Source: Dokdonella_A sp049583635
GTDB taxonomy: Bacteria; Pseudomonadota; Gammaproteobacteria; Xanthomonadales; Rhodanobacteraceae
Reading direction: 5' to 3'
Length of the DNA stretch: 64,000 nt
Assembly: GCA_049583635.1 (NCBI GenBank)
Contig: JBAUWF010000090.1
Span: 1 to 64,000, forward strand
A program made the position numbers and the translations under genes. Positions 9,033 through 18,151 of this stretch are shown piece by piece (the first letter of the stretch is position 1; every line of letters begins with the position of its first letter). Below the pieces are notes generated by a model. It had not been told where the DNA came from. It searched no databases and worked only from the letters and a program-made list of their open reading frames with translations.

Positions 9033-9728
9033 ATGCTTGACGTTTATTACTGGCCGACTCCGAACGGTCACAAGGTCACCTTGCTGCTCGAGGAAGCCGG
9101 TCTCGACTACGCGATCAAGCCGGTCGATATCGGCGCGGGCGATCAGTTCGCACCGGATTTCCTTGCGATTTCACCGAACAACCGCGTGCCCGCGATCGTC
9201 GACCAGGCGCCGGCTGACGGCGGCGAGCCGCTCGGCGTGTTCGAGTCCGGCGCGATTCTCCTGTATCTGGCCGACAAGATTGCGCAATTCATTCCCGCGG
9301 ATCTGCGCGGGCGTGTCGCCTGCACCGAATGGCTCTTCTGGCAGATGGCGGGACTCGGACCGATGGTCGGTCAGAACCATCATTTCAATCGTTATGCGCC
9401 GGAAAAGATTGCGTATGCGATCGAACGCTACGAGCGCGAGACCGCGCGCCTTTACGGCGTTCTGGACAAGCGGCTGGCCGATCGCGCCTTCATCTGCGGC
9501 GATGACTACACGATCGCCGACATGGCCGCGTATCCGTGGATCGTGCCGCACCAGTCGCAGCACCAGGACCTTGGCGATTTTCCGAATCTCGCGCGCTGGT
9601 TCGACGCGATCGCGAAACGTCCCGCGACCGGGCGCGCCTACGCGCTGGCGCCGCGCTATCGCGATCCCGATGCGCCGATGACCGATGCGGAAAAACGCAT
9701 CCTGTTCGGACACGGAGCCAAACCATGA
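9033..9728 (+). CDS. Glutathione S-transferase, YfcG/YghU-like
   Basis: 231-residue cytoplasmic GST with an N-terminal thioredoxin-fold domain (MLDVYYWPTPNGHKVTLLLEE, then NNRVPAIVD and the ESGAILLYLADK glutathione-binding motif) and an all-helical C-terminal domain containing DDYTIADMAAYPWI. The layout fits the nu class typified by E. coli YfcG and YghU, which act as disulfide-bond reductases with glutathione. The ATG at 9033 is chosen because homology starts there; the frame is open further upstream. The stop overlaps the next start in an ATGA, so it is translationally coupled to the DPP IV gene. Confidence 0.9.
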   Translation: MLDVYYWPTPNGHKVTLLLEEAGLDYAIKPVDIGAGDQFAPDFLAISPNNRVPAIVDQAPADGGEPLGVFESGAILLYLADKIAQFIPADLRGRVACTEWLFWQMAGLGPMVGQNHHFNRYAPEKIAYAIERYERETARLYGVLDKRLADRAFICGDDYTIADMAAYPWIVPHQSQHQDLGDFPNLARWFDAIAKRPATGRAYALAPRYRDPDAPMTDAEKRILFGHGAKP

Positions 9729-11995
9729 GACGCGCTCTCGCGTTTTTCGCCGCGGGCATGGTCACACTTCCGGCAATGGCCGCGAAACTCTCGGTCGATC
9801 GCATCTGGTCCGATCCGGACGTCAACGGGCCGATCCCGCGCGGACTCCAGATCGCACCGGACGGCAGCCGCGTGACCTTTCTGCGCGGGCGCGCGGACGA
9901 TCAGAACCGGCTCGATCTGTGGCAATACGATATCGCCCGCGGCAAGGCCGAACGCCTGGTTGATTCGACGGCGCTTGGTCACGATGTCGAGTTGTCCGAT
10001 GCGGAAAAGGCGCGGCGCGAGCGTGAACGCATTGCCGCGTTCAAGGGCATCGTCGCGTATCGCTATGCGCCGGATGGCCGCAAGCTTCTGTTCGGCGTCG
10101 GCGAGCGCTTGTGGCTTTACGACTTCGATGCAAAGGCCGACGCAAGATTGCGCGCGCTGACGCCGGCGGGGCTCGACGTGATCGACGCCAAGGTGTCGCC
10201 GCGCGGGCGCTACGTCTCGTTCGTCAGCCGGCAGGATTTGTATGTCATCGACCTCGATCACGACCGCAGCTACCGCTTGACGCGCGACGGCGCGGGTCCG
10301 ATCCACAACGGCGAAGCCGAATTCGTCGCGCAGGAGGAAATGGATCGAGCGAGCGGCTACTGGTGGGCGCCGGACGACAGCGCGATTGCCTACGAGCGCT
10401 ACGACGATTCGGGTGTCGACAAGGTCAAGCGCTCCGAGGTCTACGCCGATCGTACCGAAGTCATCGAGCAACGCTATCCGGCCGCGGGCCGCCCCAACGT
10501 GGTGGTGCAGCTCGGTCTGGTCAAGCCGCACGGCGGACGCACGCGCTGGATCGATCTCGGCGCCGACAAGGATATCTACCTGGCGCGGGTCGACTGGCTG
10601 CCGGACAGTCGGCAGCTCGCCTATCAGCGCGAAAGTCGCGATCAGCGCCGTCTTGATCTGATGCTGGTCGATGCGCACCATCGTGAGCAACGCGTGCTGC
10701 TCACGGAAACCAGCCCGACCTGGATCGATCTCAACTCCGATCTGCGCTTCCTGCATCAAAGCGATGCGTTCATCTGGGCGTCCGAACGCAGCGGCTACAA
10801 GCAGCTGTATCTCTATGGACTCGATGGCCAGCTTCGTCATGCGTTGACCACGGGCGATCGCGATATCGACAAGCTGCTCACCGTAGACGAGAAAATCGGC
10901 AAGGTGTTTTTCCATGCGCCAGGCGACGATCCGTTGTCGCAGCAGATCTACGCTTCGCGCCTCGATGGCAGCGATGCCGCGCAGCCGCAGCGCATCACCA
11001 ACGACGACGGCTGGCACGACGCCGTGTTCGGTGACAACGCGGCGGCCTACATCGATACCTGGTCCGATCCGGCGACACCCCCGCAAGTGTCCTTGCGCAA
11101 ACCCGATGGCGGCCTGATCGCGTGGGTCGAACACAACCAGCTCAAACCCGGACATCCGTACTGGCCGTATCACGACGCCCACGTCGTACCCGAATTCGGC
11201 ACGCTCACTGCCACGGACGGTGAGGCGCTTTACTACAAGCTCTACAAGCCAAGCGGCTTCGATCCGGCAAAGCGCTATCCAGTGTTCATGACCTACTACG
11301 GCGGGCCCGGCCGCCAGTATGTGAATCGCGCGTGGGGCGGGCTGTTCGAGCAGGTGATGGCGCAACACGGCTATATCGTGTTTGCGCTCGACAATCGTGG
11401 TACGCCACGGCGCGGGCGCCGATTTATTGACGCGATCTACCATCAGCTCGGCAAGGTCGAGGTGGCCGACCAGTTGACCGGCATTGCCTGGCTGGATCGA
11501 CAACCATGGGTCGACAGCGCGCATGTCGGCGTATTCGGCTGGAGCTACGGCGGTTATCAGACCCTGATGTTGCTGGCCAAGGCGTCGAATCGTATCGCCG
11601 CGGGCGTTGCGGTCGCACCGGTAACCGACTGGACGCTCTACGACACGCACTACACCGAACGCTATCTCGGAACGCCGCAAGGCAATCCGCAAGGCTACGA
11701 GCTATCCAGCGTGCTGCACTGGCTCGACGGCTTGAAATCGCCTCTGCTGCTGGTGCACGGCATGGCCGACGACAACGTGTTGTTCGCGAACTCGACCAAG
11801 CTCATGGCGGCGTTGCAGCAGCACGGGAACCAGTTTCGCCTGATGACCTATCCAGGCGCCAAGCACAGTCTGTCGGGACCGGTGTTGAGAAAGCATGTCT
11901 ACACGCTGATTGCCGATTATTTCGACGAGATGTTGAAACCGGGCTGCACCGACGCGGCTCGTCAGTTGCCGACCCCGGCTGCAGCGCGCAACTAG
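9725..11995 (+). CDS. Dipeptidyl peptidase IV, S9 family, exported
   Basis: 756-residue serine peptidase that removes X-Pro (and X-Ala) dipeptides from N termini. It begins with a signal peptide (MRRALAFFAAGMVTLPAMA), so it acts in the periplasm or outside. Residues to about 480 form the beta-propeller, including the Glu-Glu motif region AEFVAQEEMDRASGYWWAPD that binds the substrate N terminus in DPP IV. The alpha/beta hydrolase domain carries the triad: Ser in GWSYGGY (residue 607), Asp in HGMADDNV (682) and His in GAKHSL (714). The start overlaps the GST stop. Similar enzymes are common in Xanthomonadales. Confidence 0.94.
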   Translation: MRRALAFFAAGMVTLPAMAAKLSVDRIWSDPDVNGPIPRGLQIAPDGSRVTFLRGRADDQNRLDLWQYDIARGKAERLVDSTALGHDVELSDAEKARRERERIAAFKGIVAYRYAPDGRKLLFGVGERLWLYDFDAKADARLRALTPAGLDVIDAKVSPRGRYVSFVSRQDLYVIDLDHDRSYRLTRDGAGPIHNGEAEFVAQEEMDRASGYWWAPDDSAIAYERYDDSGVDKVKRSEVYADRTEVIEQRYPAAGRPNVVVQLGLVKPHGGRTRWIDLGADKDIYLARVDWLPDSRQLAYQRESRDQRRLDLMLVDAHHREQRVLLTETSPTWIDLNSDLRFLHQSDAFIWASERSGYKQLYLYGLDGQLRHALTTGDRDIDKLLTVDEKIGKVFFHAPGDDPLSQQIYASRLDGSDAAQPQRITNDDGWHDAVFGDNAAAYIDTWSDPATPPQVSLRKPDGGLIAWVEHNQLKPGHPYWPYHDAHVVPEFGTLTATDGEALYYKLYKPSGFDPAKRYPVFMTYYGGPGRQYVNRAWGGLFEQVMAQHGYIVFALDNRGTPRRGRRFIDAIYHQLGKVEVADQLTGIAWLDRQPWVDSAHVGVFGWSYGGYQTLMLLAKASNRIAAGVAVAPVTDWTLYDTHYTERYLGTPQGNPQGYELSSVLHWLDGLKSPLLLVHGMADDNVLFANSTKLMAALQQHGNQFRLMTYPGAKHSLSGPVLRKHVYTLIADYFDEMLKPGCTDAARQLPTPAAARN

Positions 11996-12048
11996 CGTGC
12001 GCGCCCCCCGTCAAGGCACCTAACTCGGTTCTGCTTCGGAGAAACCCG

Positions 12049-12990
12049 ATGGTCCACGGCACGCACGATTTCGAAGACGACCCGCGCAACCGCGATATTC
12101 TGATCTACGTCAACGGCGAGATGAAAAAACGCGAGGAAGCCGTCGTTTCGGTATTCGATGCCGGCTTCATCCTCGGCGACGGTGTCTGGGAAGGCTTGCG
12201 CGTGAGCCGCGGTCATCCGGTTTTTCTCGATCAGCACCTTGATCGCCTGCACGAGGGGGCCCAGGCCATCGCGCTGGACATCGGACGCGATCGCGAAACC
12301 CTGACGCACTCGATCTATGCAACGCTCGATGCCAACGGCATGCGAGACGGCGTGCACGTACGCTTGATGCTGACACGCGGCATCAAGCCGACGCCGTACC
12401 AGGACCCGCGCATAACGATCGGTCCGGCCACGCTGGTCATCATTGCCGAATACAAGAATCCGTTGCCGACAATCGTCGACCGCGGCCTGAGTCTGTTCAC
12501 CGTGCATGTGCGCCGCGGTGCGCCGGACGTGCAGGACCCCAAACTCAACAGTCACAGCAAGCTCAACTGCATCACTGCGTGCATCCAGGCCTACACCGCC
12601 GGTGCCGACGAAGCGCTGATGCTCGATCCGCTCGGCTTCGTCGCGACCTGCAATTCGACGCACTTCTTCATCGTACGCAAGGGCGAGGTGTGGACCTCGA
12701 CCGGCCAATACTGCCTCGGTGGCATCACGCGCGCGAACGTCTTGCACGTGTCCCGCGAGGCGGGCATTCCGACATTCGAGAAATCCTTCAGTCTGACCGA
12801 CGTTTACGGCGCCGACGAGGCGTTCGTCACCGGCACTTTCGCCGGCGCGGTCCCGGTGCGCGAGATCGATGGCCGACGCATCGGCACAGGTAAACCCGGT
12901 CCGATGGCGCTGCGCCTGCAGGGGCTTTATCGCGCACTCGTGGATCGCGACGTCGCCGAGCGCGAAGCGCGCGTTCGCAAGAAGCCATGA
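12049..12990 (+). CDS. Class IV PLP aminotransferase
   Basis: 313-residue fold-type IV aminotransferase related to branched-chain amino acid and D-amino acid aminotransferases. Visible motifs are VSVFDAGFILGDGVWEGLR, the PLP lysine in LNSHSKLNCITA, DEALMLDPLGFVATCNSTHFF and the phosphate-binding GGITRANVL. A ribosome site (CGGAGAAA) precedes the ATG at 12049. Substrate cannot be fixed: the branch includes both branched-chain and D-alanine enzymes. The last four bases overlap the next gene, a sulfotransferase-fold protein, and the pairing may be functionally meaningful. Confidence 0.9.
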   Translation: MVHGTHDFEDDPRNRDILIYVNGEMKKREEAVVSVFDAGFILGDGVWEGLRVSRGHPVFLDQHLDRLHEGAQAIALDIGRDRETLTHSIYATLDANGMRDGVHVRLMLTRGIKPTPYQDPRITIGPATLVIIAEYKNPLPTIVDRGLSLFTVHVRRGAPDVQDPKLNSHSKLNCITACIQAYTAGADEALMLDPLGFVATCNSTHFFIVRKGEVWTSTGQYCLGGITRANVLHVSREAGIPTFEKSFSLTDVYGADEAFVTGTFAGAVPVREIDGRRIGTGKPGPMALRLQGLYRALVDRDVAEREARVRKKP

Positions 12991-13730
12991 CCCAGCAGAC
13001 ACCGTTGCGCGTCGCAATGTGGTCGGGTCCACGCAATATCTCGACCGCGATGATGCGTGCCTGGGAAAACCGCGACGATTGCGTCGTGTCGGACGAACCG
13101 TTGTACGCGCACTACCTCGCTCACACCGGCGCCGAGCATCCGGGGCGTGAGACGGTGATCGCGGCGGGCGAGACCGACTGGCGCAAGGTTGCCGCAACAT
13201 TGATCGGGCCGGTGCCCGACGCGCGTGCGATCTGGTACCAGAAACACATGAGCCATCATCTGCTCGCGCATGTCGACCACGACTGGATCCATACGCTCGA
13301 CAACGCGTTTCTGATCCGCGATCCGGCAGCCGTGGTCGCTTCGTATCTGCGCTCGCGTACTGCGGTCGAGGCCGAAGACATCGGCCTGTTGCAGGAAGCG
13401 GCGTTGTTTGACGAACTCGCGCAGAAAAGCGGCGATGCGCCGCCGGTGATCGATGCCGACGAATTTCTCGGCGCGCCCGAGACGCAGCTGCGCGCGTTGT
13501 GCGCGAGGTTCGGCGTCGACTTCAGCGATCGCATGCTGCACTGGCCGGCCGGCCCACGCGCAAGTGACGGTGTGTGGGCGCCGCACTGGTACGCAGCGGT
13601 CTGGAAGTCGACCGGATTTGCGTCGGTGCAACGCCGCGAGGTGCGCCTCGATGATGCGGCCGCGCGCGTGGCCGACACGTGCCGGCCGCACTACGAGCAT
13701 CTGTACCGATATCGGTTGCGCGCCGCGTAA
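12987..13730 (+). CDS. Sulfotransferase-fold protein
   Basis: 247 residues, translationally coupled (ATGA) to the aminotransferase upstream. The N-terminal VAMWSGPRNISTAMMRAWENR resembles the P-loop-like 5'-phosphosulfate-binding loop of sulfotransferases, and FLIRDPAAVVASYLRSR resembles the 3'-phosphate-binding region with its R-D-P element. The product is therefore a predicted PAPS-dependent sulfotransferase or a nucleotide-binding relative. Some eukaryotic proteins named branched-chain aminotransferase-like carry this same domain, which supports a link with the adjacent gene. The acceptor is unknown. Confidence 0.75.
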   Translation: MTQQTPLRVAMWSGPRNISTAMMRAWENRDDCVVSDEPLYAHYLAHTGAEHPGRETVIAAGETDWRKVAATLIGPVPDARAIWYQKHMSHHLLAHVDHDWIHTLDNAFLIRDPAAVVASYLRSRTAVEAEDIGLLQEAALFDELAQKSGDAPPVIDADEFLGAPETQLRALCARFGVDFSDRMLHWPAGPRASDGVWAPHWYAAVWKSTGFASVQRREVRLDDAAARVADTCRPHYEHLYRYRLRAA

Positions 13731-13785
13731 AGCGCCTCAATGTCGACCAGTTCGCGGGCCGTTTGATCACCGCGCGTCGCTTGCA

Positions 13786-14991
13786 TCAGGCCGAAATCGC
13801 GAGCCGCTCGCTCTGATAGATACGCGCGGTGACCGCGCAGACGACAATCGCTAGCGCCGTCGTACCGGCGAGACACATGGCCAGCGCAGCCATGCCGACG
13901 TCGTCGCCACGCAACATGCGTAGAATCACCAGTTGCTGGCCCATGATCGGCACCGCATACATCCACAGTTCGGCCTTGACCGGCAGCAGCGACAGCAGGA
14001 TCGACGGGATCGCAGGCACCAGCATCAGGAGCGACAGATAGGTCTGCGCTTCGCGGTAACTCTTCGCGAAGGCGGCAACCAGCGTTTGCAGCGATGCCAG
14101 CAACACTACCAACGGAAACATCGCGATCAGCGTGTACGCGGTAAAGCGCAGGCCGAGATCGAGCACCATGCCGATCCTGTCGGTCGGCAGGAAACGTCCG
14201 ACCGCTGCAAACGCGACGATGCTGATGATCAGCGTGGTCAACGCGAATGCACAGGTCGCCCCGAGCTTGCCCGCGAGTATCTGGCCACGGCGTACCGGAT
14301 TCGCAAACAACGGCTCCAGCGACTGGCGCTCACGCTCGCCGGCGGTGGTATCGATCGCCAGCGCCATGCCGCCGATAAATGCGCCGAGAATGAAGAAATA
14401 CGGCAGCATCGAGAACATGATGCCGGCGCGGCTCTGCGGCGTGGATTGATCGCGTGCCGCGACGATCAGCGGATTCGGTGTGGCCGGCGAAAGGCCCCGT
14501 GCGAGCAGCCGCATGGCACCGATGCGTCGTCCGTACGATTCGAGCATGCCGCGCAGCCGATCGACGGGACCGGACGAATCACGCCGCGATGCGTCGTAGA
14601 TCATTTCCACTTGCGCGGGCTGGCCCTTTCCCCATGAATCAGCGTAGTCGGCCGGAATTCGCAGGACCACATCGGCATCCTGTTCGTAGACGGCACGTTC
14701 GGGGTCGGCCATGCCCGGCTTGACGACGAGCCCTTGGCGTTTCAGCGCGGCGACCAGATTCGGGGCATGCGAGACACCGATCACTGGCACCTCGAGCGGC
14801 TTTTCGGCCTTGTCGAGTTCGCGCTTGACCGCGGTGCTCATGATAAGCACGAAGATCAGCGGCGCCATCAGCGGACCGGTTACCAGCGTGTTGATGACGG
14901 TGCGCCGGTCGCGCAGGTTCTCGCGGACTTCCTTGAGGAAGACGATCAACGCCGCTTTCATGGGGCGTGACTTCGTCGGGCGTGATTTCAT
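13786..14991 (-). CDS. ABC exporter permease, NatB-like
   Basis: 401-residue membrane subunit of an ABC-2 type exporter. It has an N-terminal helix (TVINTLVTGPLMAPLIFVLIM), a long extracytoplasmic domain of about 150 residues, then about five to six helices from MLPYFFILGAFIGGMALAID onward. The motif TTAGERERQSLEPLFANPVRRGQILAGK after the second helix is characteristic of the NatB/YhaP group. The ATG at 14991 overlaps the ATPase stop in ATGA; a start at 14961 is also possible. NatAB of Bacillus exports Na+, but this family is broad and the substrate here is unknown. It is the last gene of the six-gene operon beginning at 18080. Confidence 0.88.
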   Translation of the reverse strand: MKSRPTKSRPMKAALIVFLKEVRENLRDRRTVINTLVTGPLMAPLIFVLIMSTAVKRELDKAEKPLEVPVIGVSHAPNLVAALKRQGLVVKPGMADPERAVYEQDADVVLRIPADYADSWGKGQPAQVEMIYDASRRDSSGPVDRLRGMLESYGRRIGAMRLLARGLSPATPNPLIVAARDQSTPQSRAGIMFSMLPYFFILGAFIGGMALAIDTTAGERERQSLEPLFANPVRRGQILAGKLGATCAFALTTLIISIVAFAAVGRFLPTDRIGMVLDLGLRFTAYTLIAMFPLVVLLASLQTLVAAFAKSYREAQTYLSLLMLVPAIPSILLSLLPVKAELWMYAVPIMGQQLVILRMLRGDDVGMAALAMCLAGTTALAIVVCAVTARIYQSERLAISA

Positions 14992-15725
14992 GCGGCCAGT
15001 CCCTCGGCCGAACCGATCACGTTGACGAACGCGTCCTCGAGATTGTCGGCGCCGCCCTGTCGGCGGATCTGGTCGGCCGACCCGTCGGCGACAACGCGAC
15101 CCGCGGCGATCACGACGATGCGATCGCACAGCAACGCGACCTCCTGCATGATGTGGCTGGAAAACAGGACGCAACGACCCTCATTGCGCAACCGCTGCAG
15201 GAACGCGCGCATCGCGCGCGTTGCCATTACGTCGAGTCCATTGGTCGGCTCGTCGAGAATCACGTTTTTCGGCTCGTGCACGAGAGAGCGCGCGATGGCG
15301 GTCTTGACGCGCTGGCCCTGCGAGAAGCCTTCGGCGCGGCGATCGGCTATGTCGGCCATGTCGAGCGCATCGACCAGCGCCGCGCTGCGTGCGCGTACCG
15401 TCGCCTCATCGAGCCCTTGCAGGCGCGCAAAGTAGTCGATGTTTTCCCGTGCGGTCAGCCGCTTGTACAGGCCACGTGCATCGGGCAGAACACCGAGGCG
15501 ACGGCGCACGCCGAGCGGGTCGACCGCGGCATCGATGCCGTCGACAACAACGCGGCCCGAATCGGGTTTCATCAGCGTATAGAGCATGCGCAAGGTCGTG
15601 GTCTTGCCGGCGCCGTTCGGTCCGAGCAATCCGGTAATCTCGCCGTCGCGCGCACGAAAGCTCACTCCGTCGACCGCTTTGACGGCCCCGAAAGCCTTGT
15701 GCAGATCGTCGACGTCGATACTCAT
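14988..15725 (-). CDS. ABC exporter ATPase, NatA-like
   Basis: 245-residue nucleotide-binding subunit. Walker A is GPNGAGKTTT, the signature region is EGFSQGQRVKTAIARSLVHEP, Walker B is NVILDEPTNGLDV, and the H-loop is in VLFSSHIMQEV. It pairs with the permease directly downstream (4-bp overlap) and overlaps the small membrane-protein gene upstream by 4 bp, so three products are translationally coupled. The FSQGQ signature deviates slightly from the usual LSGGQ, as often seen in this group. Confidence 0.92.
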   Translation of the reverse strand: MSIDVDDLHKAFGAVKAVDGVSFRARDGEITGLLGPNGAGKTTTLRMLYTLMKPDSGRVVVDGIDAAVDPLGVRRRLGVLPDARGLYKRLTARENIDYFARLQGLDEATVRARSAALVDALDMADIADRRAEGFSQGQRVKTAIARSLVHEPKNVILDEPTNGLDVMATRAMRAFLQRLRNEGRCVLFSSHIMQEVALLCDRIVVIAAGRVVADGSADQIRRQGGADNLEDAFVNVIGSAEGLAA

Positions 15726-15913
15726 GGCGCGCCTTTAGTGCGAACTCCCGGCAAGCGGCATGCGACGGATCGTGACCCGGAATCCAGCAGAGTCGCCACC
15801 GCGAGGGTCGGCAGCAGGATGACTGAAAACAATGGAGGCGCACCGACCAGCGCCGACGCGATGATCGCCGCGGCCCACACGATGGCGTTCGAGACGACGA
15901 GCTTTTGGTTCAT
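15722..15913 (-). CDS. Small two-helix membrane protein
   Basis: 63 residues with two hydrophobic segments (LVVSNAIVWAAAIIASALVG and FSVILLPTLAVATLL) and a short basic tail. An AGGAG ribosome site sits 8 bases before the ATG, and the stop overlaps the ATPase start, which argues that it is a real gene. It may be an accessory subunit of the ABC exporter. No family recognised. Confidence 0.65.
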   Translation of the reverse strand: MNQKLVVSNAIVWAAAIIASALVGAPPLFSVILLPTLAVATLLDSGSRSVACRLPGVRTKGAP

Positions 15914-15978
15914 GCCGTTGCTCCTGCTGAAGTCGGTTTATGGGGTGAAACACTGGAACAGGCCGCGCAAGCAAAAAC

Positions 15979-17472
15979 TCATGGCGCGGCTCCATTGAAA
16001 TCGAGAAAGGCCGGCGTCGGACCGAAGTCGGCGAGACAGCCGGCATCGAGTCCGGCCGCATCCAGCGTCTCGACGAACCGACGCACCAGCTTGGGCAGGC
16101 AGCCGCGAGCAATCACGTTGTGGCCCTGACCTTTGGCGACCAGCAAACGACCTTTGGAAAGACCTTTCAATACCACTTCGCCGTAACGAGGCGGCGTGAC
16201 CGGATCGAATTCGCCTTCGAGGATCAGCGTCGGTTTGGCGCTGATGAGCGGCGCATGGAAGTTCGCGGGTCGTGAGCCGTGTGGCCAGATCGCGCATTGC
16301 GCCTTGAATGCGCGAATGAGTGCATCGCCGAGGATCAGATGGGCGTCTTCGGGACGATCATGCAGCAGGTCGGCGTCCTCGCTGCAGATCACCGACAGAG
16401 CCATTCCGCTCTCGCTGAGTTCGGCCAGGTCGCCGCGGATCAACTGTGACTGGCCGAGCAGCGGTGCGGCGTTACCCGCGGTTGCCTGGTCGATCGCGAT
16501 CGGCAGCAGCGCCGCAGTTTCCGGCGTGTACGCGAACAGGCGCACAATCGTCGCCAGCGTGTCCGTATCGAGCGTGCCGTGATCAGGCGCGAACGTCACC
16601 GGATCCGGGTATGCCACCGCGAGCGGCGCACCGCGCAACTTGTCGCGCAGGGCGTACAGCGTGCGATAAGGATCCCCGAAACGCGCCTTGCACGCGGGGG
16701 TGTTCGTGCACACGGCAAAATCCGCCCGCAAGGCAGTATCGAGATCGACCGCGAACTCCGATCCGAGCACAAGCTGGTTCGGCACCACGCTGTCGAGCAC
16801 GACGCTGCGCACGCTGTCGGAATGCGCGCGCATGTACTGCTGCGCGACGCGCGTCCCGTATGAAACGCCGATCAAGTCGAATAATGGTGCGCCGAGTGCC
16901 CGGCGTACGTCTTCCAGGTCCTCGATCGCGTCAGTCGTCGTGTAATGGCGCGGGTCGGCCTTGCCGGCAAGACCCGCCAGGCACTTCTTCGTATCGGCAC
17001 GTATGTGCCCGATGTCCAGCTCGGCGTTCGCCTCGTCTGCTGTTTCCTCATCACTCCTGCAGGTCAGTGCATGCGAGCCACCGGTTCCGCGCTGGTCAAG
17101 CAACAGGATGCGGTGGTGCTTGCGCAACGGCGCCAGTGCGGACGCCACCGACGCATAGTCGGATGTGGCCGCCTGGCCTGGTCCGCCGGCAACAAACACC
17201 ACGATGTCAGGGTCGGCCACTGCGGCATCGCTGTCGAGCAACGCGAGCTTGAGACCGATGCGGCGGCCGTGCGGCGCCGTGCGATCTTCCGGCACCTCGA
17301 ACGACGCGCAGAACGCTGCCGTGGTCGCGCCGGTGCGCGGTTGTGCGAGTTCACAGGCCTTGAACGTCAACGTGCCCAACTTGATCGCGGTCGCCACCGC
17401 GGCGTGCGCGCCCGCCATGCTCGCAGCAAAAAGGGCGACAATGGCGCAACGCGCAAGGAGTCCAATCGACAT
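15979..17472 (-). CDS. Exported S33-type alpha/beta hydrolase
   Basis: 497 residues with a signal peptide (MSIGLLARCAIVALFAASMAGAHA), so it is periplasmic or secreted. It looks like the tripeptidyl/prolyl aminopeptidase branch of alpha/beta hydrolases with a TAP-like C-terminal domain. Features are the oxyanion region VVFVAGGPGQ, LLLDQRGTGGS, the nucleophile elbow GVSYG (Ser204), Asp in LEGEFDPVTPP and His in GQGHNV. A cysteine-rich N-terminal part (KACELAQP, AFCASFEVPEDR) matches the family. It starts 4 bp after the XRE regulator stop and belongs to the same operon. Likely an aminopeptidase or esterase acting on small peptides. Confidence 0.85.
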   Translation of the reverse strand: MSIGLLARCAIVALFAASMAGAHAAVATAIKLGTLTFKACELAQPRTGATTAAFCASFEVPEDRTAPHGRRIGLKLALLDSDAAVADPDIVVFVAGGPGQAATSDYASVASALAPLRKHHRILLLDQRGTGGSHALTCRSDEETADEANAELDIGHIRADTKKCLAGLAGKADPRHYTTTDAIEDLEDVRRALGAPLFDLIGVSYGTRVAQQYMRAHSDSVRSVVLDSVVPNQLVLGSEFAVDLDTALRADFAVCTNTPACKARFGDPYRTLYALRDKLRGAPLAVAYPDPVTFAPDHGTLDTDTLATIVRLFAYTPETAALLPIAIDQATAGNAAPLLGQSQLIRGDLAELSESGMALSVICSEDADLLHDRPEDAHLILGDALIRAFKAQCAIWPHGSRPANFHAPLISAKPTLILEGEFDPVTPPRYGEVVLKGLSKGRLLVAKGQGHNVIARGCLPKLVRRFVETLDAAGLDAGCLADFGPTPAFLDFNGAAP

Positions 17473-17475
17473 CGC

Positions 17476-17670
17476 TCAGTTTCCTGGTTTGAAAATGGAT
17501 TCGATGGCAAGTCTGAACAACTTCGCGATCCGAAACGCGAGCGGAAGACTCGGATCGTACTTGCCGGTTTCGATCGCGTTGATGGTTTGGCGCGATACTT
17601 CCAGTCGCCCGGCCAGATCGGCCTGTGACCAGTTGTGTTTCTCGCGTAGTTCGCGTACGCGGCTTTTCAT
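17476..17670 (-). CDS. Small XRE-family transcriptional regulator
   Basis: 64-residue helix-turn-helix protein of the short Cro/XRE type. MKSRVRELREKHNWSQADLAGRL leads into the recognition helix VSRQTINAIETGKYDPSLPL, and the C-terminal helix AFRIAKLFRLAIESIF completes the domain. It has no ligand domain. The ATG at 17670 overlaps the stop of the upstream membrane-protein gene (ATGA), which favours it over the in-frame start at 17685. Short regulators of this kind usually repress their own operon. The two inverted repeats around the operon promoter (18100-18117, 18146-18163) are the probable binding sites. Confidence 0.88.
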   Translation of the reverse strand: MKSRVRELREKHNWSQADLAGRLEVSRQTINAIETGKYDPSLPLAFRIAKLFRLAIESIFKPGN

Positions 17671-18080
17671 CCGCATTCGGTCCAACTACCACCGTAGCGA
17701 CGACGCATCCACACATGGGCAAGGCCGTAAGCGATACACAGCACGGGAAATACCCAGAACAGGATGTCGCCATCGATCTCGACCACTCGCGCCATGGCGA
17801 GGAATCCTCCGATCACACTGAGCATGCTGACCACACCGGCGGCGATGGCGAGGGCGATCAGGTGCAGACGCTGCTCGAGCTCGTCGCTGCGCATGACGCG
17901 CTTCACGGTCAGACCGATGAACAGGACGAGGGGAAGCACCGGAATCAATGCCAGCAACCCCTTCAGCGAAGGACTCGAAGCGCCGCGCACCTCGGGCCAC
18001 ACCAGCAACATGACGACAACGTAGACCGCCATCACCAGCATGACCTGAACGTTGTATTGCCTTGCCGTGTACCGCGCCAT
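17667..18080 (-). CDS. Four-helix membrane protein, first gene of XRE operon
   Basis: 137 residues with four hydrophobic stretches (VQVMLVMAVYVVVMLLVWP, GLLALIPVLPLVLFIGLTV, LIALAIAAGVVSMLSVIGGFLA, ILFWVFPVLCIAYGLAHVW) and a charged loop RVMRSDELEQRL between the second and third. No known family recognised, but pairs of a small multi-helix protein with a short XRE regulator recur across bacteria. The ATG at 18080 has AAGGG seven bases upstream, a better start than the ATG at 18098, which would lie almost at the predicted transcript start. It may sense an envelope signal for the regulator; that is inference. Confidence 0.75.
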   Translation of the reverse strand: MARYTARQYNVQVMLVMAVYVVVMLLVWPEVRGASSPSLKGLLALIPVLPLVLFIGLTVKRVMRSDELEQRLHLIALAIAAGVVSMLSVIGGFLAMARVVEIDGDILFWVFPVLCIAYGLAHVWMRRRYGGSWTECG

Positions 18081-18099
18081 CAGGATGCCCTTCGACATA

Positions 18100-18117
18100 T
18101 GTCAAGTACACTTGACA
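18100..18117. promoter_or_regulatory. Inverted-repeat operator 1 of XRE operon
   Basis: TGTCAAGTACACTTGACA has two perfect 8-bp arms around a 2-bp centre. It covers the predicted transcription start of the operon. It matches the second copy 46 bp away, so the two are likely binding sites for the XRE protein encoded downstream. Confidence 0.65.
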
Positions 18118-18122
18118 TGCGC

Positions 18123-18151
18123 AGCGTAGCCGACGCGTGCAATGCTGTCAA
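18123..18151 (-). promoter_or_regulatory. Promoter of the XRE/hydrolase/ABC operon
   Basis: On the minus strand a perfect -35 TTGACA (18151-18146) is followed after 17 bases by TACGCT (18128-18123), a plausible -10. The -35 lies inside operator 2, and the start point falls beside operator 1, a repressor-blocked arrangement. The rpmH promoter in this window has the same -35, spacer length and -10. Confidence 0.6.
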
